A DNA stretch of 64,000 bases from Streptomyces sp. RKAG293 (GTDB lineage Bacteria > Actinomycetota > Actinomycetes > Streptomycetales > Streptomycetaceae), in NCBI RefSeq assembly GCF_023701745.1, contig NZ_JAJOZB010000001.1:3354501-3418500 (forward strand). The letters run 5' to 3'. The translations under genes were made by a program, and so were the position numbers. Within the stretch, counting starts at the first letter, position 1; every line of letters begins with the position of its first letter. The notes under the pieces were generated by a model. It was given only the letters and a program-made list of their open reading frames with translations. It was not told the DNA's origin and did not search any database. Below are positions 38,372 through 47,681 of the stretch, piece by piece.

Positions 38372-38629
38372 TTAGACGGCGGCCGGAACGATGTTCACTA
38401 CCCTGCGGCCACGCGCGGTGCCGAACTCGACCACACCGGCGGCGAGAGCGAACAGCGTGTCGTCCTTGCCGCGGCCCATGTTCGAACCGGGGTGGAAGTG
38501 CGTGCCACGCTGGCGGACGATGATCTCGCCGGCGTTGACGACCTGGCCGCCGAAACGCTTCACGCCGAGAAACTGAGCGTTGGAGTCACGTCCGTTACGG
38601 GTGGACGATGCACCCTTCTTGTGTGCCAT
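38372..38629 (-). CDS. rpmA: 50S ribosomal protein L27
   Basis: Predicted 85 aa, family-typical length. The N-terminus [16 protein letters not shown] reaches the peptidyl transferase centre and lacks the cleaved extension seen in Firmicutes; the rest ([36 protein letters not shown]) is well conserved. It lies 15 bases after rplU in the same operon. Confidence 0.98.
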   Translation of the reverse strand: MAHKKGASSTRNGRDSNAQFLGVKRFGGQVVNAGEIIVRQRGTHFHPGSNMGRGKDDTLFALAAGVVEFGTARGRRVVNIVPAAV

Positions 38630-38643
38630 GTTCTCTCAGTCCC

Positions 38644-38964
38644 TTACTTCGCAGCCGCGGGGATACCGGTGATCTTGATCGCCGTGTACTGCTGACGGTG
38701 ACCCTGACGACGGCGGTAACCGGTCTTGTTCTTGTACCGCAGGATGTCGATCTTGACACCCTTGTGGTGGTCCACGATCTCGGCCGCGACCTTGATTCCG
38801 GCCAGGACCCACGGGTCACTGGTGACGGAGTCGCCATCGACGACGAGCAGCGTCGAGAGCTCGACCGCGTCGCCCACCTTGCCGGTGGAAATCTTGTCTA
38901 CCTCGACGACATCGCCAACGGCCACCTTGTGCTGGCGGCCGCCGCTGCGCACGATTGCGTACAC
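38644..38964 (-). CDS. rplU: 50S ribosomal protein L21
   Basis: Predicted 106 aa. The GTG start opens [20 protein letters not shown] and the C-terminus has [19 protein letters not shown], the rRNA-binding part. Upstream in-frame ATGs would add Pro-rich, unconserved residues, so GTG at 38964 is chosen; it gives the normal L21 length. It is transcribed from its own promoter with a leader of about 120 nt and followed by rpmA and obg. Confidence 0.97.
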   Translation of the reverse strand: MYAIVRSGGRQHKVAVGDVVEVDKISTGKVGDAVELSTLLVVDGDSVTSDPWVLAGIKVAAEIVDHHKGVKIDILRYKNKTGYRRRQGHRQQYTAIKITGIPAAAK

Positions 38965-39031
38965 GCGGAACTCACTCTCAAGCTCGAATCGGGTACTCCT
39001 GAAGCCAGCCATCCCTGTCCGACATTGGGGG

Positions 39032-39055
39032 GCCTCTCCCGGCGGACCGGGAGGG
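39032..39055 (-). other. hairpin in the rplU leader
   Basis: CTCCCGG / CCGGGAG with a 4-base loop lies in the 5' leader of the rplU mRNA. It might be a site for feedback control by L21 or only a structural element; nothing more can be shown here. Confidence 0.4.
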
Positions 39056-39092
39056 ATTTGCTCAGGAGCGGGCGCAAAAACGCCGAAGGCCA

Positions 39093-39121
39093 AGGCTACG
39101 GGGCCCATGGCGCAGGGTCAA
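39093..39121 (-). promoter_or_regulatory. rplU-rpmA-obg promoter
   Basis: On the minus strand -35 TTGACC (39116-39121) and -10 TAGCCT (39093-39098) are separated by exactly 17 bases, a good match to the main vegetative sigma factor. The start would fall near 39086, leaving a leader of about 120 nt. It lies just beyond the rne terminator. Confidence 0.75.
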
Positions 39122-39156
39122 ACCGGGTGGCCGGGCGGCCGGCGGCCGTAGTGCGG

Positions 39157-39189
39157 AAGGGCGGGCCCGAGGTCTCCGGGCCCGCCCTT
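39157..39189 (-). terminator. rne terminator
   Basis: A 13-bp perfect stem (AAGGGCGGGCCCG / CGGGCCCGCCCTT, 7-base loop) lies 38 bases past the rne stop. It separates rne from the rplU promoter. Confidence 0.88.
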
Positions 39190-39226
39190 CACCGTCTCAA
39201 GACGGCTTGTCACACCAGCAGTTGGG

Positions 39227-42200
39227 CTACTCGCTGTCGGCCGTGCCGGCGGTCTTCTTGGTGGCCGCCTTCTTGGCCGGCGCCTTCTTGGCGACGGTCT
39301 TCTTGGCCGCCGTCTTCTTCGCCACGGCCTTCTTCGCCGCCGGCGCCTTCTTCGCGGCCGCCTTGCGCGGCGCCCGCTTCTTGGGCTCCGTGACCGCACC
39401 GTCGGCCTCAGCGGCCTCCTGAACGGTCTCCGCGGCCTCGGGGGCGGCCTCGGTGCCGACGACCACCACTGCGGCGCCCTCGGCCGCCGGAGCGGTCACC
39501 TCGCGGGTCGCACGGCGGCGGGCCCGGGGCGGTGCGGCGGAGGGAGCGGGCTGCGCCGCTTCCACGACCGGCTCCGGCGTCGGCTCGACGACGGGGGCGG
39601 CCTCGACCACGGTGACGGGCTCGGCCTCGGAGGAGGCCGGCGAACCCGCCGGGGCGCTCACCTTGCGGGTGGCACGGCGGCGCGTACGGCCCGGGGCCGG
39701 CGCCTCCACGACCGGTTCCGCGACGGGTGCCGGTTCGGCGACCGCCACCGGCTCCGGCTCGGCGACCGGCTCCGGGGCCTCGGCGGCGGGCTCGATCACG
39801 AACTCGATCACCTCGGCGGCCGGCGTCTGCCGGTCGGCGAAGGGCGCGCCCGCCGGGGCGGTGGCCTTGCGGCTCGCCCGGCGGCGGCCGCCACGGCCAC
39901 GCGACGTCGCCGCGGCCTCGGCCTCGGCCTCGGCGGCGCTGCTGAACCACTCGTCGTCGGTCGCGACCGTCGGCACCAGTTCGGCCTCGGTCACCGCGAC
40001 CGGCTCCAACTCCGGGTACTCGTCCGCGTCCTCGTGCGCCTCGTACTCGTCGTTCTCGTTCTCGTTCTCGTTCTCGGTGTCGTGCTCGTGCGTGTGCTCG
40101 TCGCCCGCACCGGTCCCGGCCTTGCCGCGGCGCTTGCGCTTGCCGCCGCCACCGGTGGTCGTCGCCTGGTCCATGTGGACGATGACGCCGCGCCCGTTGC
40201 AGTGCACGCAGACCTCGGAGAACGACTCCAGGAGGCCCTGGCCGACCCGCTTGCGGGTCATCTGCACCAGTCCGAGCGAGGTGACCTCGGCGACCTGGTG
40301 CTTGGTCCGGTCCCGGCCCAGGCACTCCAGCAGACGCCGCATGACGAGGTCGCGGTTGGACTCCAGGACCATGTCGATGAAGTCGATGACGACGATGCCG
40401 CCCAGGTCGCGCAGCCGCAGCTGGCGCACGATCTCCTCGGCCGCCTCCAGGTTGTTCCTGGTGACGGTCTCCTCGAGGTTGCCGCCCTGACCGGTGAACT
40501 TGCCGGTGTTGACGTCGACGACGATCATCGCCTCGGTCTTGTCGATCACCAGCGAACCGCCGGACGGCAGCCAGACCTTGCGGTCCAGCGCCTTCAGCAG
40601 CTGCTCGTCGATCCGGTACGTCGCGAAGACGTCGACCTCGGAGGTCCACCGGGTGAGCCGGTCGGTCAGGTCGGGGGCGACTTGGCTGACGTACTCGTGG
40701 ATGGTGCCCCACGCCTCGTCACCGCTGACGATGACCTTGGTGAAGTCCTCGTTGAAGATGTCGCGGACGACGCGGACGGTCATGTCCGGCTCGCCGTAGA
40801 GCAGCGTCGGGGCGTTGCCGCCCTTGGCACGCTTCTGGATGTCGTCCCACTGGCCCTGCAGCCGGTCGACGTCGCTGCGCAGCTCCTCCTCGCTCGCACC
40901 CTCGGCGGCGGTGCGCACGATGACGCCCGCGTCCTCGGGGACGATCTTCTTGAGGATGGTCTTGAGCCGGGCCCGCTCGTTGTCGGGCAGCTTGCGGCTG
41001 ATGCCGGTCATTGAGCCCTCGGGCACGTAGACCAGGTAGCGGCCGGGCAGCGAGATCTGGCTGGTGAGACGGGCGCCCTTGTGGCCGATCGGGTCCTTGG
41101 TGACCTGCACCAGGACCGACTGGCCGGACTTCAGCGCGCTCTCGATCCGGCGCGGGCCGTGGCCCATGCCGAGCGCCTCGAAGTTGACCTCACCGGCGTA
41201 CAGCACCGCGTTGCGGCCCTTGCCGATGTCGACGAAGGCGGCCTCCATGGACGGCAGCACGTTCTGGACCTTGCCCAGGTAGACGTTGCCGACGTACGAG
41301 GTGGCCTGCTCCTTGTTCACGTAGTGCTCGACGAGGACGTTGTCCTCCAGCACGCCGATCTGGGTGCGCTCACCGCTCTGCCGGACGACCATGACGCGCT
41401 CGACGGCCTCGCGGCGGGCCAGGAACTCGGCCTCGGTGATGATCGGGACGCGGCGGCGGCCCTGCTCACGGCCCTCACGGCGGCGCTGCTTCTTCGCCTC
41501 CATGCGGGTGGAGCCCTTGATGGACGTCACCTCGTCGAAGCCGGTGCCCAGGCTGGGCTCGGCCTTGGCGCGCGGCTCACGGACCTTGACGACCGTGCGC
41601 TCCGGGTCGTCGGCGACCGTGCCGTCGTCCCCGCCCGAGTCGCCACTGCGGCGACGGCGGCGGCGCCGGCGACGGCTGCTGGTGGAGCCGTGGTCGTCGT
41701 CGTCCTGCCCACCGTCCGACGCCTCGGCGTCGTCCTCGGTGTCGTCCTCGTGCTCGTCGTCCTCGGCGGACTGCTCGTCGCCGTCGGCGGACTCGCCCCG
41801 ACGGCGGCGGCGGCCACCACGGCGGCGGCGGCGCGACGGACGGTCGTCCGACTCGTCGTCGTCCTCGTCGGACACGGTCTCCTCGGACACCGCGTCGGCG
41901 GTCTCGTCCTCGGCCTCGACGGGCGCGGCTTCGGTCACCACGTCCTCGGCCGGGGCGCCGCGGCGACGGCGGCGGCGGCGCGAACCGCCCTCCTGCTCGT
42001 CGTCCTCGTCACGGGACCGGACGGCCGGAGCCTGCGGCTCCTCCTGGACCGGTTCCGCGGCGACGGGGGCGGTGACGGGCTCGGCGGCCTGGAAGACCGG
42101 CGGCTGGAAGACCATCGTCGGCGGGCGCACCGCACGGCGGCGGCCACGGGTCGGCGCCGGCTCGGCCGGAGCCTCCTCGGGCTCGACGGCCACCGGCGCG

Positions 42201-43219
42201 GCGGACTCCTCGGGCTCGACGGGCTCGACCGGACGGGCGGCCTCGACGGCCTGCTCGGCGGCGACGGCGCGCTTGCGGGTGCGGCGGTTGCGGGCCGGGG
42301 CCTCCGCCTCGGGCGCCTCGGCCACGGCCTCTTCGACCGGGGCGAACTGCGGGGCGGCCTCGGTGGTGCCCTTACGGGTCGCGCGGCGGGCGGCACGCGG
42401 CGCGGCGGGCACGTCGGTGTCCTCCTCGTCCGGCACGACGGGCTGCGCGGCCGGTGCGGCCTGCGCGAAGGTGTCGTCCTTCGGCGCCAGCGCGCCCGGC
42501 TTCAGCCGGCGGGCACCGTCGCCCGCGGCCGACGAGGCCGACGGGGCGGAGGGAGCGACGCGCTTGCGGGAGGAGCGGCGGCCACGGCCCGGGGCCTCGG
42601 CCTCGGACGCGGCGGGGGCCGCGGCGACGACGGGCGCCGGGGCGGCGGGCGCCTCCTCGGTGAACTGCGGAGCCTGGGCGGGCGCGGCGACCTTACGGGT
42701 CGCGCGGCGGCGGGCCCGGGTCGGCGCGGCGGGGTCCACGGCCGGCTCGGCCGGTGCCTCGACAGCGGCCGGGGTCTCGGCGACGGGCGCCTCCTCGACC
42801 GCCTGCAGGGCCTCGGACGGCGCGGTGACCTTGCGGGTCGCACGACGACGGGCGCGCGGCGGCGCGGCGGAGGTGTCCGGGGCGTCAGCGGCCTCGGCGG
42901 CCGGTGCGGGCTGTGCGGCCACTGGGCTTTCGACGGCGTCGGGGGCCGCGGGGGCACCGGCCGGGGCCGTCACCTTGCGGGTGGCGCGACGCCGGGCGCG
43001 CGGCGGCGCGGCTGAGTCATCAGGGGCGGCGGTGTCCGCTGCGGACGCCGGGCTCGCGGCCGGGGCGGCCTCGTCGGCGGAAGTGGCCGGTATGGCCGGC
43101 GCGGCGGGCGGGCCCGCCGGGCGGGATACGGCACGGCGGCGACGGCGGGGGGCCGTGGCTTCTTCGCTGGTCGCGGCGCCGTTGTCCGGCGCCTCGTTGG
43201 GCTCGTTGTGATCGAGCAT
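39227..43219 (-). CDS. rne: ribonuclease E/G (RNase ES type)
   Basis: Predicted 1330 aa. A central catalytic part has the S1 domain (YVGNVYLGKVQNVLPSMEAA, near 640), the DNase I-like active site with MIVVDVNTGKFTG and VIDFIDM aspartates, and the zinc link CVHCNGRG (near 1006). The long disordered arms on both sides are rich in Arg, Ala, Pro and Glu and carry repeated RRRATRKV-type motifs; the C-terminus has a histone H1-like Lys/Ala stretch (AAKKAPAAKKAVAKK). This matches S. coelicolor RNase ES, in which a central core is flanked by scaffold arms. It starts major mRNA decay and rRNA processing. ATG at 43219 (MLDHNEPNEA) has GGAG upstream; a GTG at 43351 is an alternative. Confidence 0.94.
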   Translation of the reverse strand: MLDHNEPNEAPDNGAATSEEATAPRRRRRAVSRPAGPPAAPAIPATSADEAAPAASPASAADTAAPDDSAAPPRARRRATRKVTAPAGAPAAPDAVESPVAAQPAPAAEAADAPDTSAAPPRARRRATRKVTAPSEALQAVEEAPVAETPAAVEAPAEPAVDPAAPTRARRRATRKVAAPAQAPQFTEEAPAAPAPVVAAAPAASEAEAPGRGRRSSRKRVAPSAPSASSAAGDGARRLKPGALAPKDDTFAQAAPAAQPVVPDEEDTDVPAAPRAARRATRKGTTEAAPQFAPVEEAVAEAPEAEAPARNRRTRKRAVAAEQAVEAARPVEPVEPEESAAPVAVEPEEAPAEPAPTRGRRRAVRPPTMVFQPPVFQAAEPVTAPVAAEPVQEEPQAPAVRSRDEDDEQEGGSRRRRRRRGAPAEDVVTEAAPVEAEDETADAVSEETVSDEDDDESDDRPSRRRRRGGRRRRRGESADGDEQSAEDDEHEDDTEDDAEASDGGQDDDDHGSTSSRRRRRRRRRSGDSGGDDGTVADDPERTVVKVREPRAKAEPSLGTGFDEVTSIKGSTRMEAKKQRRREGREQGRRRVPIITEAEFLARREAVERVMVVRQSGERTQIGVLEDNVLVEHYVNKEQATSYVGNVYLGKVQNVLPSMEAAFVDIGKGRNAVLYAGEVNFEALGMGHGPRRIESALKSGQSVLVQVTKDPIGHKGARLTSQISLPGRYLVYVPEGSMTGISRKLPDNERARLKTILKKIVPEDAGVIVRTAAEGASEEELRSDVDRLQGQWDDIQKRAKGGNAPTLLYGEPDMTVRVVRDIFNEDFTKVIVSGDEAWGTIHEYVSQVAPDLTDRLTRWTSEVDVFATYRIDEQLLKALDRKVWLPSGGSLVIDKTEAMIVVDVNTGKFTGQGGNLEETVTRNNLEAAEEIVRQLRLRDLGGIVVIDFIDMVLESNRDLVMRRLLECLGRDRTKHQVAEVTSLGLVQMTRKRVGQGLLESFSEVCVHCNGRGVIVHMDQATTTGGGGKRKRRGKAGTGAGDEHTHEHDTENENENENDEYEAHEDADEYPELEPVAVTEAELVPTVATDDEWFSSAAEAEAEAAATSRGRGGRRRASRKATAPAGAPFADRQTPAAEVIEFVIEPAAEAPEPVAEPEPVAVAEPAPVAEPVVEAPAPGRTRRRATRKVSAPAGSPASSEAEPVTVVEAAPVVEPTPEPVVEAAQPAPSAAPPRARRRATREVTAPAAEGAAVVVVGTEAAPEAAETVQEAAEADGAVTEPKKRAPRKAAAKKAPAAKKAVAKKTAAKKTVAKKAPAKKAATKKTAGTADSE

Positions 43220-43441
43220 TCGGGCAGTGCTCCCGTCATGCTCCCGGGCGCCGCGCTCTGTTCCGGTGGCGGCGGGCCGCGACGTCGGTCGTGGTGCCGC
43301 TGTCCGGGGGCGCGGGCGCCGCACGGGAGCTGTTGTCTCGCTCGTCGGCACGCCTGTGACGGGCCGACGAAAGTCTTATTAGGTCAGCGTCGCCGGGCCC
43401 GGGTGGCTCCCTGGCGCGTCGGCAACACGTCGACGGCGTTC

Positions 43442-44221
43442 CTACGCGGAAGCTTCCCCAGCCTTCGGCGGGGAGTCCCCACTCGGCACCGTCGCGGCGT
43501 CGCGATCTGGCGCGAGCGGGTCGGTGACCGTCCCGGACTCTTCGTGGAGCGGCCCCTGCGCCAGCCTGGTCACCGCTGCGGGGACCGGCGGCGCGAGGTC
43601 GGCCGTCACACGGAGGCCGGACAGGACGTCGTCGGGTCGCACGGCAGGTGTCAAGTGCCGAACAACTAGCCGCAGTATCGCACAGGCGACAGGCTCGGGC
43701 CTATCGGCACCCTGTTCGAGCGCGTCAACCGGCAGGACTTCGAGCCGGGTGACGGCGTCGCGCGCGTCGAAGGCGCGCATGCCGTTCTTGGTCTTCCGCT
43801 CGACCTGGACGGTCTCGGCGGCGAGGAAGAGGGCGACCGCGCGCTCCGCCTCGGCCGGCTCGACGCCGTCGAGCCGGAGCTGCCATACGGAGGCCTGCAG
43901 CCGCTCGGCGAGGCCGGAGGTACGGGCCTCCACCGCTTCGGTGATGTCGAGCCCGGTGGGCAGCGACTCGTCGAGCAGCAGCCGCAGCTTCTCGGGGTCC
44001 CGGACCTCGGTGAGGCCGATCTCCAGGTACTCGGCCTCGCTGCCGACGCCGGTGGGCGCGGCGTTCGCGTACGAGACCTTGGGGTGCGGGGTGAAGCCCG
44101 CCGAGTACGCCATGGGCACCTCGGCGCGGCGCAGGGCCCGCTCGAAGGCGCGCTGGAAGTCGCGGTGACTGGTGAACCGGAGGCGGCCGCGCTTGGTGTA
44201 GCGCAGGCGGATGCGCTGCAC
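43442..44221 (-). CDS. DUF2344 / TIGR03936 radical-SAM-associated protein
   Basis: Predicted 259 aa. The N-terminus RIRLRYTKRGRLRFTSHRDF, SAGFTPHPKVSYANAAPTG and SEAEYLEIGL mark the DUF2344 family. Its members are found fused or next to a B12-type radical SAM protein (TIGR03960); the molecular role is not established. Here that partner lies 7.8 kb away at 52049-53974. The acidic tail after about residue 215 is unconserved. GTG at 44221 is used; the conserved frame extends about 14 codons upstream without ATG or GTG, so a CTG start near 44263 is possible. Confidence 0.85.
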   Translation of the reverse strand: MQRIRLRYTKRGRLRFTSHRDFQRAFERALRRAEVPMAYSAGFTPHPKVSYANAAPTGVGSEAEYLEIGLTEVRDPEKLRLLLDESLPTGLDITEAVEARTSGLAERLQASVWQLRLDGVEPAEAERAVALFLAAETVQVERKTKNGMRAFDARDAVTRLEVLPVDALEQGADRPEPVACAILRLVVRHLTPAVRPDDVLSGLRVTADLAPPVPAAVTRLAQGPLHEESGTVTDPLAPDRDAATVPSGDSPPKAGEASA

Positions 44222-44502
44222 CGTCGGTGCGGGCGGTGGGCCTTCGGGCTGTCGCTTGCCCAGTGTCGTTCAGTCCCTCGTACGTCTGCGGGGGCCCGGT
44301 CGGGGCCCGTTTGTCATACCCAAGGTTACGCCGCGTCGCGCACAGGTGATGACGAGCCGTGCGGAGCGGCCGGGCCCGCGGGGTTTCGGCCAAAGTTCAT
44401 CCGCCCCTCCGGTCACCGCCATTCGCGTCTCGTATTCATAACGGGTCTGGACCGGAACCGTTCCGTGGGACCGGTCCGCGGATGTGATGAAGGAGCCCCC
44501 CG

Positions 44503-47500
44503 ATGAGTCCTGAGCTCTCCCGGCGCACGCTGCTCGGCAGTGCCGCCGGAGCGGCGATGCTGTCCGCGCTGCCGCTGAGCGTGCAGACCGCGCTCGCCGC
44601 CCCCGCCAAGCCCGGCCGGCTGGAGGACATCCAGCACGTGGTGATCCTGATGCAGGAGAACCGTGCGTTCGACCACTACTTCGGCACCATGTCCGGCATC
44701 CGCGGCTTCGGCGACCGGACCGCCGTGCGCGGCATCAACGGCCGGCCGGTCTTCGACCAGCCGGACGCGTCCCGCAAGGAGGGCTACCTCTCGCCGTTCG
44801 CCATGAACGCGGCGCACACCAACGCCTACCGCCAGGGCGCTCCCGCCTTCGGCTACGTCGACTCCATGGGCGCGCGCAACGACGGCATCGCCGACGGCTA
44901 TGTGTCCGGACGCGGCGGCGGCTGGCTCGGCCAGGGCTACTACGAGCCGGCCGACATGCCCTTCTACAACGCGCTGGCCTCGGTGTTCACCATCTGTGAC
45001 CACTACCACGCGTCCATGGAGACCAGCACCAACCCGAACCGCGAGCACTTCATGACGGGCACCAGCGGTGGCACCGTCCGCGATGTCGTGGTGCACGACA
45101 ACACCGAGACCGCCGACGGCTACGAGTGGACGACGTACGCGGAGCGGCTGGAGCGGGCCGGCGTCAGCTGGCGGACGTACCAGGCGCACGACAACTTCGA
45201 CGACAACGCGCTCGCCTGGTTCGCGGCCTTCCACCGGGCCAAGCCCGGCGAGCCGCTGTACGAGCGGGGACTGCGGATGGTCGGGGACGCCGCGCACAGC
45301 GGTGACCCGTTCGCGATGGGCGACGCGCTGGTCGCGGCGTTCGCCGCCGATGTGCGGGCCGACACGCTGCCCCAGGTGTCGTGGCTGGTGGCGCCCGCCG
45401 CGCTGTCGGAGCACGCCGACTACGCGCCGCCGAACGGCGAGGACCTGACGGCCCGGCTGCTCGGGGCGCTCGCCGACAACCCCGAGGTGTGGGCGAAGAC
45501 CGTCTTCATCCTCAACTACGACGAACACGGCGGCTTCTTCGACCATCTGCTGCCGCCCGTCCCCCCGGTCGCGGCCGGCCGGGGCGCCAGCACGGTCTCG
45601 CCGGACGGCGAGGTCGTGATGCGGGTGACGAAGGACGGCAAGACCTACCACCGGCTGGTCAGCCAGCACGGGAAGTACCGGGTCAAGGCCGCCGACGGGT
45701 CGCTGACCTGGTCGGACACCCTGCCGGCGGGCGAGAGCGTCGTCTCGGGCCCGTACCCGCTGGGCCTGGGCACCCGGGTCCCGATGATCGTCGCCTCACC
45801 GTGGACCCGGGGCGGGGTCGTCGACTCGACGGTCTTCGACCACACCTCCGTGATCCGCTTCCTGGAGCGGCGCTTCGGGGTGCGCGAGCCGAACATCAGC
45901 GCCTGGCGCCGGGAGGTCACCGGCGACCTGCTGTCGGTGTTCGACTTCTCCGGTGACGACCCGGTGTGGCCGGCGCTGCCCGACACCAGTGGCAACCGGA
46001 AGAAGGCCGAGGACGCCGGATCGCGCCCCGCGCCGACCGTGCCCAGCCCGCAGTCCCTCCCCCGGCAGCAGCGCGGCACCCGTCCGGCACGCGCCCTGCC
46101 GTACGCGCTGCGGGTACGGCCGCAGGTGCGCAGGGGCCGGCTGGAGCTGGACTTCCGCAACCGCGGCCGGCAGGGCGCGGTGCTCGCCGCGTACCCCGCC
46201 CCCGGCGGGAAGCCGCGGTTCTACACCGTCGGCGCGCAGGGCCGGCTCTCCGACACCTGGACGATCGGTGACGAGGGCTACGATCTGCGCGTCCACGGGC
46301 CGAGCGGTTCGCTGTGGCACTTCCGCGGCGCCGCGCAGCGCCTGGAAGCGCAGCTCACCGAGGACACCGGGCACCGCCGGGTCGAGATCGAACTCACCAA
46401 CGAGGAGCGCGCCGCCCGGACGTTCCTCGTCGGCGACCTGGCGTACGGCGACGGCATCCGCGAGGTGCGGGTCGGCCGGGGCGACCGCCGGACGGTGACC
46501 GTCAGGACCGGCCGTGAGGGCTGGTACGACCTCGCCGTCACCACCACCGACGACGTGCACTTCCTGCGGCGGTTCGCGGGCCGCATCGCCGATCGGCGGC
46601 CCGGGGTCACCGATCCGGCGATGGGCCTGCCGGACGCGCTGGCCGCGACCGTCCGGCTGGCCTCCGCCTCCACCACCATCGACGAGGCGATCCTCGTCCC
46701 CGGGAAGGCCGCCAGGGTCTCCGCGACCCTCACCGCCACGTCCGCCGCCGGCCGTGTCGAGGCGCGGCTCGTCGTTCCGCCGGGCTGGAGCGTCCGGAAC
46801 GTCACCGCGGCGCCGTCCGCGCTGGCCGCGGGCGCCTCCGGCACCGCCGTATGGGACGTCACCCCGCCCGCGAGCCTCCCGGCCGGCGGCACCCACCGGC
46901 TGCTGGTGGTCTCCCGGGCCCGGGCCGGGGACCGTCTCGCCCTCGCCGAGGCCGAGATCGCGGCGCGCACCGCGCCGTCCATGGCCGGTCATCTGCTCGG
47001 TGAGGACTTCGAGTCGCTGGCCGGAGCGCTGAAGCCGGCCGTCGACCGCGGCTCCCCGGCCGATCTGCTCGGCTGGACGGCGGCGGCCCCGGCCGGCTGG
47101 ACGGTCACCAACGCGGCGGCGATGCCGCAGGGCACCAGGGAGTTGCAGGGCTGGACGTTCATGACCAAGCGCTTCTGGTCGACCGGCGGCCAGGACCGGG
47201 CCGGCTTCACCCGCGGCCTCGGCATCGTCGCGGTCGCCGATCCGGACGACTGGGACGACACCGGGGCGCCGTCCGCCAAGGGCCGTTTCGACTCGACGCT
47301 CGCCTCCCCGGCGGTCGCCGTTCCGGCCGGGGCGACCACGCTGCACCTGGGCTTCGACTCCCACTACCGCCAGGAGGCGCCGCAGACCGCGACCGTCACG
47401 GCCGTCTTCGACACCGGTGAGGAGCGGACGCTGCTCACCTACAGCTCCGCCGCCACCGGCAACGACAACGCGGGCCAGGACATGGAGGACCGGTTCGTGA

Positions 47501-47628
47501 CCCGTGAGCTGGCGGTACCGGCCGGTGCCAGGTCCGTGACCCTGAAGTTCCGCATGTTCAACGCGGGCAACAACTGGTACTGGGCCATCGACCACGTCCG
47601 GCTGGACACGAAGCCGATCACCGGCTGA
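44503..47628 (+). CDS. Tat-exported phospholipase C with extra C-terminal domains
   Basis: Predicted 1041 aa. A twin-arginine signal (SRRTLLGSAAGAAMLSALP) is followed by the phosphoesterase domain (about 38-480) with QENRAFDHYFGTM near 51 and LNYDEHGGFFDH near 338, the phosphocholine-preferring phospholipase C family. Two DUF756 domains follow (about 520-700). Usual members end near 680-700 aa; this one continues with an NPCBM-associated-like Ig domain (about 720-830) and a jelly-roll domain (about 840-1041) likely to bind carbohydrate or lipid. AAGGAG sits 8 bases before the ATG. It would be secreted and split phosphatidylcholine or sphingomyelin, giving phosphate and carbon. Confidence 0.9.
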   Translation: MSPELSRRTLLGSAAGAAMLSALPLSVQTALAAPAKPGRLEDIQHVVILMQENRAFDHYFGTMSGIRGFGDRTAVRGINGRPVFDQPDASRKEGYLSPFAMNAAHTNAYRQGAPAFGYVDSMGARNDGIADGYVSGRGGGWLGQGYYEPADMPFYNALASVFTICDHYHASMETSTNPNREHFMTGTSGGTVRDVVVHDNTETADGYEWTTYAERLERAGVSWRTYQAHDNFDDNALAWFAAFHRAKPGEPLYERGLRMVGDAAHSGDPFAMGDALVAAFAADVRADTLPQVSWLVAPAALSEHADYAPPNGEDLTARLLGALADNPEVWAKTVFILNYDEHGGFFDHLLPPVPPVAAGRGASTVSPDGEVVMRVTKDGKTYHRLVSQHGKYRVKAADGSLTWSDTLPAGESVVSGPYPLGLGTRVPMIVASPWTRGGVVDSTVFDHTSVIRFLERRFGVREPNISAWRREVTGDLLSVFDFSGDDPVWPALPDTSGNRKKAEDAGSRPAPTVPSPQSLPRQQRGTRPARALPYALRVRPQVRRGRLELDFRNRGRQGAVLAAYPAPGGKPRFYTVGAQGRLSDTWTIGDEGYDLRVHGPSGSLWHFRGAAQRLEAQLTEDTGHRRVEIELTNEERAARTFLVGDLAYGDGIREVRVGRGDRRTVTVRTGREGWYDLAVTTTDDVHFLRRFAGRIADRRPGVTDPAMGLPDALAATVRLASASTTIDEAILVPGKAARVSATLTATSAAGRVEARLVVPPGWSVRNVTAAPSALAAGASGTAVWDVTPPASLPAGGTHRLLVVSRARAGDRLALAEAEIAARTAPSMAGHLLGEDFESLAGALKPAVDRGSPADLLGWTAAAPAGWTVTNAAAMPQGTRELQGWTFMTKRFWSTGGQDRAGFTRGLGIVAVADPDDWDDTGAPSAKGRFDSTLASPAVAVPAGATTLHLGFDSHYRQEAPQTATVTAVFDTGEERTLLTYSSAATGNDNAGQDMEDRFVTRELAVPAGARSVTLKFRMFNAGNNWYWAIDHVRLDTKPITG

Positions 47629-47633
47629 CGGCG

Positions 47634-47681
47634 GCGTCCCGCCGGGTCCCGGTCCCGCTCAGCGGTGACCCGGCGGGACGC
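47634..47681. terminator. bidirectional terminator, PLC / repeat-protein genes
   Basis: The 15-bp arms GCGTCCCGCCGGGTC and GACCCGGCGGGACGC are nearly all in the 30-base convergent gap and the last codons of the repeat-protein gene. It can serve both genes, which end at 47628 and 47659. Confidence 0.8.

Noticed and set aside
39240..43200. Repeated motifs in rne as a CRISPR array
   Set aside because: The repeats are in frame, diverged and protein-coding, and lack regular spacers.
44380..44460. Pho box upstream of phospholipase C (GTTCATC and GGTCACC)
   Set aside because: The two heptamers are 16 bases apart rather than in the 11-base register of PhoP direct repeats, and the match is weak.
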